Assembly (NCBI GenBank): GCA_025350425.1
Contig: JANXXW010000566.1
Coordinates: forward strand, 1 to 9,747
Length of the DNA: 9,747 nt
From: Rhodospirillales bacterium
GTDB lineage: Bacteria > Pseudomonadota > Alphaproteobacteria > Acetobacterales > Acetobacteraceae
Direction: 5' to 3'
Shown here in pieces: positions 1 through 5,836 of the stretch (positions are counted from its first letter, which is position 1; every line of letters begins with the position of its first letter). A model generated the notes under the pieces. It was not told the origin of the DNA. It searched no databases and saw nothing but the letters and a program-made list of their open reading frames with translations. Position numbers and translations under genes: made by a program.

Positions 1-298
1 ACACCAGGAAGCCCTGGCGAGCGAGCGCGGCGGCAACGAACACGTATTCCGCCCGGTCACCGCTCCGCCATCCCCCGCCGTAGAGGAACACCACCACTGG
101 CCGCGCGCCAACCGCAGCGTCCGCGCGGTAGACGTCCATGCCATGTCGGTTACCCGGCTCATACGCGAGGTCGTGATTGATCTCCACGCCTTGCGTGTCG
201 ATGGTGGCGTTCAGCACCGAAGTACAGGACGTCATCAGGAAGGCCGCGCAAACAACAAGGGTGGCCCGGAGATAAGCGAGGCGAAAGTGACGCGACAC
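1..298 (-). CDS. Putative lipoprotein alpha/beta hydrolase (esterase-like), 5' part only
   Basis: The gene is cut by the left edge; about 99 N-terminal residues are visible. I place the start at a GTG (298-296), because this gives a basic N-terminus and a hydrophobic stretch (residues 12-22) ending in MTSC, a plausible though non-ideal lipobox with Cys25. An ATG at 235 would lose the export signal. After a short linker the sequence has HGMDVY (52-57), VVVFLYGGGW (68-77) and SGDRAEYVF, the start of an alpha/beta-hydrolase fold. The YGGGW corresponds to the HGGGW oxyanion-hole loop of the esterase/lipase (hormone-sensitive lipase/BD-FAE-like) group. The nucleophile, acid and histidine lie beyond the window, so catalytic competence and substrate are unknown. 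It follows the small secreted-protein gene by 18 bases, suggesting co-transcription. I see no strong Shine-Dalgarno before the GTG. The fold is a confident call; the lipoprotein status is inference. Confidence 0.75.
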   Translation of the reverse strand, partial: MSRHFRLAYLRATLVVCAAFLMTSCTSVLNATIDTQGVEINHDLAYEPGNRHGMDVYRADAAVGARPVVVFLYGGGWRSGDRAEYVFVAAALARQGFLV

Positions 299-316
299 GT
301 TAAGAACGGTTTGGCA

Positions 317-508
317 TCAGGCTACCAAGCTGCTGCAGGCGCTTTGGCGCACGACCGTGCCAGGCGCGGAAAGACCCGTGGCAAGGTTGCCGTCGGAGGT
401 GGCGGCATCGGCCAGCACGGTCTGGTGCGGTGGCTCCTGGGCGAAGGCCGGGAATGCGAGAGCCAGGAGGTAAAGAAGGGCGGCGGCGCGGCTTAACGAG
501 GTCGTCAT
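317..508 (-). CDS. Small secreted protein of unknown function (63 aa)
   Basis: A 63-residue ORF with a clear Sec signal peptide: basic MTTSLSR, a hydrophobic core ALLYLLALAFP, then AFA-Q as a type I cleavage site near residues 23-24. The mature part would be about 40 residues, polar, with one cysteine near the end and no motif I recognise. It is preceded by AGGA seven bases before the ATG, a good ribosome binding site, which argues that it is real. It lies 18 bases upstream of the hydrolase start on the same strand and is probably co-transcribed with it. A longer minus-strand frame over the same DNA (300-758) runs into ychF and is rejected. No function can be assigned; both products appear to be exported. 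Confidence 0.6.
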   Translation of the reverse strand: MTTSLSRAAALLYLLALAFPAFAQEPPHQTVLADAATSDGNLATGLSAPGTVVRQSACSSLVA

Positions 509-606
509 GATCAGTTCCTATTCTGGACGCCGAGATGGTCATACGGGGCAAAGGTATAATCCCGATCCCGAGAACATCGCTTATGTCTCCAGCACATGAG
601 CCTGAA

Positions 607-1701
607 TCAGACGTTGAACCGGAACAGCAGCACGTCACCGTCGCGCACGACGTATTCCTTGCCTTCGATCCGCATCTTACCGGCCTCCTTGGCGCCACTC
701 TCGCCCTTGAGCGTGATGTAGTCGTCGTAACCGATAGTTTCGCAGGCGATGAAGCCACGCTCGAAGTCGCCGTGGATCACGCCGGCCGCCTGAGGCGCCT
801 TCATGCCGCGCAGGATGGTCCAGGCGCGGGTTTCCTTCGGCCCCACCGTGAAATAGGTAATCAGGCCGAGCAGCCCGTAGCCGGCACGGATCACGCGGTC
901 CAGGCCGCTGTCGTGCAGTCCAAGCCCGTCGAGGAACTCCGCGCGGTCCGCCTCGGGCAAGGTACTCACCTCCGCCTCGATGGCGGCGGAAACCACGACA
1001 TGCGCGGCTCCTTCGGCCTTCGCTCGGGCGGCCACGCGCTCCGAGAAGGCGTTGCCGGACGCGGCCGAGGCTTCCTCGACGTTGCACACGTACAGCACCG
1101 GCTTGGAGGTCATCAGCTGCAGGCGCTTGGCCGCCTCGAACTGGTCGGGCGGGATCGCCGTGCGCGCGGGTTCGCCGGCTTGCAACGCGGCCAGGATTGG
1201 CTCCATCAACGCAACCTGGGCCAGGCTTTCCTTATCGCCGCCCTTGGCCTTTTTCTGGAACGCCGGCAGGCGCTTCTCGATGCTGTCGAGGTCGGCCAGC
1301 ATCAACTCGGTCTCCACCGTCTCGGCATCGCGGATCGGGTCGACGCCGCCCTCGACATGGGTCACGTCGTCATCCTCGAAGCAGCGCAGCACGTGGATGA
1401 TGGCATCCACCTCGCGGATGTTGGCAAGGAACTGGTTGCCGAGCCCCTCTCCCTTGGAGGCGCCGCGCACCAGTCCCGCGATGTCCACGAACTCCAGGCT
1501 GGTCGGCACGACCTTGATGGACTTGCCGATCACCGACAGCTTGTCGAGCCGAGGGTCCGGCACGGCCACGCGGCCGACGTTCGGCTCGATCGTGCAGAAC
1601 GGATAATTCGCCGCCTGCGCCGCCGCAGTCGCGGTAAGCGCGTTGAAAAGCGTGCTCTTGCCGACATTCGGCAAGCCCACGATGCCGCAGTTGAAGCCCA
1701 T
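607..1701 (-). CDS. ychF: Ribosome-binding ATPase YchF (Obg-family P-loop NTPase)
   Basis: A complete 364-residue YchF/OLA1, close to the 363 residues of the E. coli protein. It is a cytosolic, ribosome-associated NTPase that prefers ATP over GTP and is linked to translation and stress responses. The P-loop is GLPNVGKS (residues 9-16), the G3 motif is DIAG (73-76), and the G4 position reads NVEE (207-210) instead of the NKxD of true GTPases, the known basis of ATP preference. His115 in THVEG aligns with the E. coli histidine important for ATPase activity. A coiled-coil insertion occupies about 125-200, and a TGS domain forms the C-terminus ending FRFNV. The ATG at 1701 has GAGG six bases upstream; the adjacent GTG at 1704 would be too close to it. 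It starts 19 bases after the XRE regulator gene on the same strand, so they are probably co-transcribed. The usual pth neighbour is absent here. Confidence 0.97.
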   Translation of the reverse strand: MGFNCGIVGLPNVGKSTLFNALTATAAAQAANYPFCTIEPNVGRVAVPDPRLDKLSVIGKSIKVVPTSLEFVDIAGLVRGASKGEGLGNQFLANIREVDAIIHVLRCFEDDDVTHVEGGVDPIRDAETVETELMLADLDSIEKRLPAFQKKAKGGDKESLAQVALMEPILAALQAGEPARTAIPPDQFEAAKRLQLMTSKPVLYVCNVEEASAASGNAFSERVAARAKAEGAAHVVVSAAIEAEVSTLPEADRAEFLDGLGLHDSGLDRVIRAGYGLLGLITYFTVGPKETRAWTILRGMKAPQAAGVIHGDFERGFIACETIGYDDYITLKGESGAKEAGKMRIEGKEYVVRDGDVLLFRFNV

Positions 1702-1720
1702 CACATTCCTCGGTTGGTAA

Positions 1721-2164
1721 CTATTCGTTCGGCTCGGGCGCCATCGACTTGATCAACTCGAACACCCGCTTGCGCACCGCCAGATCGGTGATGCGGTAAT
1801 AGGCCCGGACCAGCTCCAGCGTCTCGCGCTTGTTAAGCTGCTCCTCGCCGAAGGTTTCGCGCGGCTCAGAGAAGCCAGGAGGCTTGGGCACGAAGCGGCC
1901 GAGCTGCTGGCCGTGGGACGTCGCCAGCGCCTCTGGCATGTCGTCGTAGAAAAAGCTGATCGGCACATCGAGCGCGCGGGATACATCGAACAGGCGCGAC
2001 GCGCCGACCCGGTTCACCCCGCGTTCGTATTTCTGCACCTGCTGGAACGTCAGCCCGAGCGCGTCGCCCAGCCGCTCCTGCGACATGCCCATCAACGTGC
2101 GGCGAAGCCGGATGCGAGCGCCCACATGGACGTCCATCGGGCTGGGCCCAGTTTCCTTTTCCAT
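1721..2164 (-). CDS. XRE-family helix-turn-helix transcriptional regulator, PraR-like
   Basis: A 147-residue protein with an HTH_3/Cro-C1 domain near the N-terminus: IRLRRTLMGMSQERLGDALG leads into LTFQQVQKYERG (recognition helix), then NRVGASRLFDVSRALDVPISFFYDD. This pattern is typical of a conserved alphaproteobacterial regulator group that includes PraR of rhizobia, which controls surface and biofilm genes and other regulators. The C-terminal half (about 90-147) is family-specific, ends in a helix rich in Arg, Glu and Leu, and has no obvious ligand domain. I chose the ATG at 2164, giving MEKETGPSP before the conserved DVHVG, because GGGAG lies ten bases upstream; a TTG at 2209 is also in frame. 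In many alphaproteobacteria a gene of this type follows lnt and precedes metK; here it follows lnt but precedes ychF. The family call is firm; naming it praR would be inference. Confidence 0.9.
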   Translation of the reverse strand: MEKETGPSPMDVHVGARIRLRRTLMGMSQERLGDALGLTFQQVQKYERGVNRVGASRLFDVSRALDVPISFFYDDMPEALATSHGQQLGRFVPKPPGFSEPRETFGEEQLNKRETLELVRAYYRITDLAVRKRVFELIKSMAPEPNE

Positions 2165-2245
2165 GCGCGCCAAGCTCCCGGTTGCACTCAGATGCACCGA
2201 TGCGATCAAAGTTGTCCAAAGGGTAAACTCTGCAACCGTGCTGCG

Positions 2246-2265
2246 TCAAATTTGATACGATATCG
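2246..2265. promoter_or_regulatory. Two short palindromes upstream of the XRE gene (possible operator)
   Basis: In the 121-base gap between lnt and the XRE gene, TCAAATTTGA (2246-2255) is a perfect 10-base palindrome, followed after two bases by CGATATCG (2258-2265), a perfect 8-base palindrome. Both are AT-rich for this genome and lie 82-102 bases ahead of the XRE start. TTGACG on the minus strand (2249-2244) overlaps the first palindrome and could be a -35 element, but the -10 region at the right spacing (TTACCC) is poor. Autoregulation by the XRE protein is a reasonable guess only. Confidence 0.3.
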
Positions 2266-2276
2266 GATAGGTGACA

Positions 2277-2294
2277 ATCTCCTATTCAGGAGAT
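2277..2294. repeat. Perfect 7-bp inverted repeat across the lnt stop codon
   Basis: ATCTCCT and AGGAGAT are perfect inverted arms separated by ATTC. The lnt stop codon (2286-2288) lies in the loop and the first base of one arm. On the minus strand the hairpin would form right at the end of lnt mRNA, but it has only moderate GC and no T-run after it, so it is a weak terminator candidate. It may instead protect the 3' end or bind a regulator. Confidence 0.35.
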
Positions 2295-3863
2295 CGCACC
2301 CACGCTCCGCCTCAGGCGTGGGCGACCGAAGGAAAGTACGATCGCCCCCAGCACGAGCGGGATGAACAGTCCGTTTTTGGCGTACGGGGTTGTGGCCAGA
2401 TGCCCGGGCAGTTTCACCACCAGCGTTCCCGAGGTCTGCATGGCAAGCCGGCCAAGTTCGTGGCCGAACGCGTCGTAGGCCGCTGAGATGCCGGTGTTCG
2501 CGGCCCGCATCAGCGGCAGCCCTTCCTCGACCGCGCGCAGCCTTGCGGCGGCGAGATGCTGGCGGGGACCGGTCGAATTGCCGAACCAGGCATCGTTGGT
2601 GATGTTCACCAGCCAGTCCGGCCGCGGGCCGGCCGCCACGATCTGCCCGGTGAAGATCGCTTCGTAGCAGATCAACGGGGCGAACGCGGGCAATCCGGGA
2701 ACGTCGAGCGTGCGCGGTCCCGGGCCCATGGCCAGCCCGTTGCCCGGAACCACCTGGATCGGCAGCGGCAGCCAGGTCGGGACGTATTCACCGAACGGCA
2801 CCAGATGCCACTTGTCGTAGGTCGCGGCGATGGCGCCCTGGCCGGTGATGGCGATCAGGCTATTGCGCGGCTGGCGCTCGTCGTCGAAGCGGATGGTGCC
2901 GATCAGCGCCGGGTCACCGTCGGTTGCCTCCGATATCGCCGCGCGAGCCGCCGGTTGCTCCGCCAGCCAGAACGGGCTCGCGGTCTCGGGCCAAATCACC
3001 ACCGCCGGATGGCCAGCCGATTGCACGACGCCCTGGTGACTGAGCGCCAGGTAACGGCGGAAAGTGTCGATCGCGAAATAGCGGTCGATCTTCTGTCCCT
3101 GCGGCACATTGCCCTGCACCAGAACTACGGACAGGTCGGGCACCGGGATCACCGCCGCTGTGTTCAGCCGCACCACGCCGATGCCGGCCCAGGCGGCGAG
3201 CCCCACCCCGCCCGCGATCAGCCCACGCCGGCCAAGGATCGGCAGGCCGGCCAGCAGGACCGTCGCCAAGGTGAGGCCATGCACGCCCACATAGGCCGCC
3301 GGTTGCAGGAACACGTCGCCGAACCAGCCCGGCACCGCCCACACGGTCCCCCATGCGTTCCATGGGAAGCCCGTGGCGACGAACTGCTTGGCGAGATCGA
3401 ACAGGGTCCAGGCCCCGGCCAGCGCGAGAAGCCGTTGCAGGCCGGGCCGCGCTCCCCAGGCCACGGCGCACGGCCCAGCCGTGAACACCGCCAGCACGGC
3501 CGCAGTCATCGGCACCGCAAACGGCACCAGCCACCAGAACTTGGCGGCCTCCACCAGGATCGCCTCGGTCATCCAATACAGGCCGAACAGGTGATGGCCG
3601 AAGCCGAACCAGAAACCGATGGCGGCGGCTGCGCGGCGCGTGGGACGGGTGCCGATCAGGGCGAGCAGGGCTGGAACGGTGAACAGCAGCACCGGGATCA
3701 CGTGCAACGGCGGCAGGGCAGCGGCGGAGGCCGCACCCAGCAGGGCGGCAATGGCCCAGGCACGCCAGCCTTGCGGACCGGTGAGACGTGCAACCAGGGG
3801 GCGCATCGAGGGAAAGCCCTCTTTCCCCTGTACGGGGAGAGGGGGAAGGGCTTCGACGTTCAT
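2286..3863 (-). CDS. lnt: Apolipoprotein N-acyltransferase Lnt
   Basis: A 525-residue inner-membrane enzyme that N-acylates the terminal cysteine of lipoproteins using a phospholipid donor, the last step of lipoprotein maturation after Lgt and Lsp. The N-terminal half (about 35-235) is a series of hydrophobic helices with the family motifs GLYWMTE (94-100) and FPWNAWG (166-172). The periplasmic nitrilase-like domain (about 243-490) carries the expected triad: Glu293 in WPETASPF, Lys351 in YDKWHLVPFGEY, and Cys399 in ICYEAIF. It also has TNDAWFG and a closing C-terminal helix. All key residues are present. I start it at the ATG at 3863 because GGAG stands seven bases upstream, inside the end of olsB, leaving a 4-base gap after the olsB stop. 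With this start, codons 4-18 lie on a GC-rich hairpin that looks like an inserted repeat. The in-frame ATG at 3806 is the alternative. Confidence 0.97.
   Translation of the reverse strand: MNVEALPPLPVQGKEGFPSMRPLVARLTGPQGWRAWAIAALLGAASAAALPPLHVIPVLLFTVPALLALIGTRPTRRAAAAIGFWFGFGHHLFGLYWMTEAILVEAAKFWWLVPFAVPMTAAVLAVFTAGPCAVAWGARPGLQRLLALAGAWTLFDLAKQFVATGFPWNAWGTVWAVPGWFGDVFLQPAAYVGVHGLTLATVLLAGLPILGRRGLIAGGVGLAAWAGIGVVRLNTAAVIPVPDLSVVLVQGNVPQGQKIDRYFAIDTFRRYLALSHQGVVQSAGHPAVVIWPETASPFWLAEQPAARAAISEATDGDPALIGTIRFDDERQPRNSLIAITGQGAIAATYDKWHLVPFGEYVPTWLPLPIQVVPGNGLAMGPGPRTLDVPGLPAFAPLICYEAIFTGQIVAAGPRPDWLVNITNDAWFGNSTGPRQHLAAARLRAVEEGLPLMRAANTGISAAYDAFGHELGRLAMQTSGTLVVKLPGHLATTPYAKNGLFIPLVLGAIVLSFGRPRLRRSVGAIS
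3812..3854. repeat. GC-rich hairpin (repeat-like palindrome) in the 5' end of lnt
   Basis: Left arm GAAAGCCCTCTTTCCCC (3812-3828), loop TGTAC, right arm 3834-3854, which reads GGGG then purine-rich sequence ending AAGGGCTTC. The arms pair imperfectly, with a strong CCCC/GGGG core and a GAAGCCCT/AGGGC outer stem. This pattern (CTCTCCCC...GGGG) resembles small palindromic repeats scattered between genes in many GC-rich proteobacteria. Here it lies inside the predicted start of lnt, encoding the stretch from Glu4 to about Phe17, and could affect lnt translation. Its repeat-family status cannot be tested from one copy. Confidence 0.5.
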
Positions 3864-3867
3864 GGCG

Positions 3868-4704
3868 TTACTCCGAGCCGTCGCGGTTCTGGCGCTCGAA
3901 GTGACGGGTGTATTTGGCGGTGACAAGATCGGTCTTGACGATCACCGCCACGTCGGTGGTGTTGAACTGCGGGTCGATCACCGCGCCATCGCCGACGAAG
4001 CCGCCGAGGCGGAGATAGCCCTTGATCAGCGGTGGCAATTCAATCAGCACGCGGCGCTTGTCCAACAGGCAAGGGTCCATCCGCCGCATGTCCACGAACC
4101 GGCCCGGCTGCGCGTGCAGCCGCACGTCCAAGGGGGCCAGGTGATTGTAATACAGATAGGTCAGCTCGGCCTTCACCGCGTCCGGGTCTGTGCCTGGGAA
4201 GCTGGCGCAGCCGAACATCAGGTCGATCCGGTGCAGGAACACGTAGGCCGCGATGGCGCGCCACAACAATTGCATTGCGGCCCGGCCCCGATAACCGCGA
4301 TGCACGCAGGAGCGGCCGAGTTCCAGCACCCTGCCGGGGAAATGGTCCAGCAGCGTCACGTCGTACTCGTCGGCCGAGTAGAATCGCCCGACGCGGTTCG
4401 CCGCCTCGCGCCGAATGAGCCGGTAGGTGGCGACGATGCTTTCCGGACCTTCGCCCAGCGTATGATCGACCACGAGCAGATGATCCGCCACATCGTCGAA
4501 CGCGTCGCGGTCGCGGCGGGAGGCAGCGGTAGCCGCGTCGGGGCGGGCGCCCAGCTCCTCGTAGAAAACGTTGTAGCGTAGCGCCTGCGCCGCATCGACC
4601 TCCGCCGCCGTGGATGCGATCCGCGCGCCAAGACTGAGGCTGCGAAGCTCGCCGAAATGGCCGTCAGTGCCGGGGCACAGGACGGATGGGGCACCTTCGC
4701 TCAT
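3868..4704 (-). CDS. olsB: L-ornithine N-alpha-acyltransferase OlsB (GNAT-type)
   Basis: A 278-residue acyl-transferase of the OlsB family, which transfers a 3-hydroxyacyl group from acyl-ACP to the alpha-amino group of ornithine to give lyso-ornithine lipid, the first step in making the phosphorus-free membrane lipid ornithine lipid. Family features: LRYNVFYEELGA (42-53), the central ELGRSCVHRGYRGR (128-141) followed by an amphipathic helix, FGCASFPGTDP (164-173), and LPPLIKGYLRLGG near the C-terminus, where these proteins share the PlsC-like pattern for a second lipid site. Start ATG (4704) overlaps the fur stop as ATGA, and its stop is four bases from the lnt start. OlsA, the second enzyme of the pathway, is not in the window. 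Length and motifs are normal. Confidence 0.92.
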   Translation of the reverse strand: MSEGAPSVLCPGTDGHFGELRSLSLGARIASTAAEVDAAQALRYNVFYEELGARPDAATAASRRDRDAFDDVADHLLVVDHTLGEGPESIVATYRLIRREAANRVGRFYSADEYDVTLLDHFPGRVLELGRSCVHRGYRGRAAMQLLWRAIAAYVFLHRIDLMFGCASFPGTDPDAVKAELTYLYYNHLAPLDVRLHAQPGRFVDMRRMDPCLLDKRRVLIELPPLIKGYLRLGGFVGDGAVIDPQFNTTDVAVIVKTDLVTAKYTRHFERQNRDGSE

Positions 4705-5168
4705 CGCGCCTCGCCATCGCGGATATTTCTAGGCTTGCGCGGCAATGACGGCGCGGCGGGCGCCACGCGTTTGCGGCCGAACAGTTCGAGGCGCTGGGAA
4801 ATGAGATCGAAGCCGAGCCGGCTGGCGATTTCACGCACAACACGCTCGTGCTCGGGGTCCTCGAACTCGATGACGCGCCCGGTCTCGACATCGATCAGAT
4901 GGTGATGGTGGCCATGCTCCGTCGCCTCGTAGCGGGAACGCCCGCCACCGAAATCCCGGCGTTCGAGGATGCCATTCTCTTCCAGCAGCCGGACGGTGCG
5001 ATAGACCGTGGCAATGGAGATGTGCGCATCGAGCGCGCTGGCGCGCCGATAGAGTTCCTCGACGTCGGGATGGTCTTCGGCGTCGGACAGCACGCGGGCG
5101 ATGACCCGGCGCTGCCCGGTCATCTTCAGCTTGCGTTCAACGCAAAGGCGCTCGATCCGGCTTTCCAT
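4701..5168 (-). CDS. fur: Fur-family metal-responsive transcriptional regulator (Fur/Mur type)
   Basis: A 155-residue Fur-family dimeric repressor. The winged helix spans about 1-80, with MTGQRRVIARVL, HPDVEELYRRA and the recognition helix ISIATVYRTVRLLEENG (50-66), then the hinge RSRYE. The metal/dimerisation domain has a histidine cluster HGHHHH (85-90), LIDVETGRVIEF (91-102) and E106/H107. The only cysteine is Cys9, so the CxxC structural zinc pairs of E. coli Fur are absent, as is usual for alphaproteobacterial Fur/Mur proteins. Whether it senses iron or manganese cannot be read from the sequence; in many alphaproteobacteria Irr or RirA take the iron role and this protein serves as Mur. 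A basic tail (131-155) extends past the domain. GGGAG lies four bases before the ATG. It heads the fur-olsB-lnt unit and overlaps olsB by four bases. Confidence 0.93.
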   Translation of the reverse strand: MESRIERLCVERKLKMTGQRRVIARVLSDAEDHPDVEELYRRASALDAHISIATVYRTVRLLEENGILERRDFGGGRSRYEATEHGHHHHLIDVETGRVIEFEDPEHERVVREIASRLGFDLISQRLELFGRKRVAPAAPSLPRKPRNIRDGEAR

Positions 5169-5263
5169 CCTGCTCCCAGACGCGCCTAACCACAGACCCG
5201 GCGATCACGGAAGCCGAAATGCTTACCGCCGACAACCGGCGCGGCGTAGCCGATCAGGTAAGT

Positions 5264-5281
5264 CCTGTCCAATAGGACAGG
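5264..5281. repeat. Perfect 7-bp inverted repeat between mucR and fur
   Basis: CCTGTCC and GGACAGG flank a four-base AATA loop. The hairpin begins 19 bases after the mucR stop codon and ends 96 bases before the fur start. It is GC-rich enough to fold stably, but the minus-strand sequence that follows (ACTTACC) has no U-tract, so it is not a textbook intrinsic terminator. It may be a terminator or attenuator for mucR, or an operator for fur. Confidence 0.45.
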
Positions 5282-5299
5282 GTCCAACCACCGTCGCGT

Positions 5300-5722
5300 T
5301 TAGCGGCTGGCGACGCCGCGTCCGCGCGGCTTGGTTCCCAGGCCGATCTTCTTGGCCAAGGTGGAGCGATGCCGCGCATAGCTCGGCGCCACCATCGGGT
5401 AGTCGGGCGGCAGGCCCCATTTATCGCGATATTGATCGGGTGTCATGTTGTAAGCGGTTTTTAGATGCCGCTTGAGCATCTTCAGTTTCTTGCCATCTTC
5501 GAGGCAGATAATGTGGTCAGGAAATACAGATTTCTTCACCGGAACGGCCGGCTGCGGCTTGTCAGGCGATATGGGATCGCGCCCCATGCTGGAGAGGGTG
5601 CGGTACACATCCTGGATCAGCGAAGGCAATGCATCGGCGGAAATGGAGTTGTGGGAAACGTGAGCCGAGACTATCTGCGCCGTCAGGCTCAATACATCGG
5701 CTTCTTGTGCAGGCTCGGCCAT
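5300..5722 (-). CDS. mucR: MucR/Ros-family transcriptional regulator
   Basis: A 140-residue MucR/Ros regulator, a small oligomerising DNA-binding protein that recognises AT-rich sites and in other alphaproteobacteria controls exopolysaccharide, motility, cell cycle or virulence genes in an H-NS-like way. Residues 7-47 form the N-terminal helical oligomerisation region; a proline-rich linker follows. The DNA-binding core is CLEDGKKLKMLKRHLKTAYN (73-92), then MTPDQYRDKWGLPPDYPMVAP, and a basic tail. Compared with Ros (ligands Cys79, Cys82, His92, His97), this protein has Cys73, Asp76, His86 and then Ala90/Tyr91 where Ros has two histidines. The last zinc ligand is therefore missing and the fold may not hold zinc. 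An AGGGA box lies five bases before the ATG. It is divergent from the TusA-like gene across an AT-rich gap, a typical setting for MucR autoregulation. Confidence 0.95.
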   Translation of the reverse strand: MAEPAQEADVLSLTAQIVSAHVSHNSISADALPSLIQDVYRTLSSMGRDPISPDKPQPAVPVKKSVFPDHIICLEDGKKLKMLKRHLKTAYNMTPDQYRDKWGLPPDYPMVAPSYARHRSTLAKKIGLGTKPRGRGVASR

Positions 5723-5742
5723 CGTGGTCCCTTCCGCGGGGT

Positions 5743-5771
5743 TTGACTTGTGCCATATAGGTGCATGCTAT
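5743..5771 (+). promoter_or_regulatory. Candidate promoter of the TusA-like gene
   Basis: TTGACT (5743-5748) is a good -35 element; 17 bases on stands TGCTAT (5766-5771), a mediocre -10. It points toward the TusA-like gene and overlaps the candidate mucR promoter on the other strand, so the two transcripts could compete. A run of A/T-rich sequence (5781-5815) follows and could host MucR binding. Confidence 0.25.
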
Positions 5772-5783
5772 GCCGTTTCGCAA
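5754..5783 (-). promoter_or_regulatory. Candidate mucR promoter
   Basis: On the minus strand TTGCGA (5783-5778) and TATATG (5759-5754) match the -35 and -10 sigma-70 elements at four of six positions each, with an 18-base spacer. They lie about 30 bases before the mucR start. The region is much richer in A and T than its surroundings. This is a pattern match only. Confidence 0.35.
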
Positions 5784-5836
5784 TGGTATTTCCGGTATCA
5801 AACATTAGATAAATGAAGGCCAAGACGAGATTGCAC

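Noticed and set aside
300..758. Minus-strand open frame of 152 codons spanning the end of ychF and the small secreted protein
   Set aside because: It overlaps the certain 3' end of ychF in another frame and the better-supported 63-residue ORF, and is Arg/Ser-rich without a motif.
535..1752. Long plus-strand open frame (405 codons) opposite ychF
   Set aside because: It is the antisense shadow of a certain YchF gene. High GC content keeps this frame open, and its residue make-up (many His, Arg, Gly) matches no family.
2556..3923. Long plus-strand open frame (455 codons) opposite lnt
   Set aside because: It lies antisense to a complete Lnt with all catalytic residues; its sequence is rich in His, Gln, Arg and Gly and shows no domain.
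3619..4581. Plus-strand open frame (320 codons) opposite lnt and olsB
   Set aside because: It crosses the boundary of two confidently assigned minus-strand genes and has no recognisable motif.
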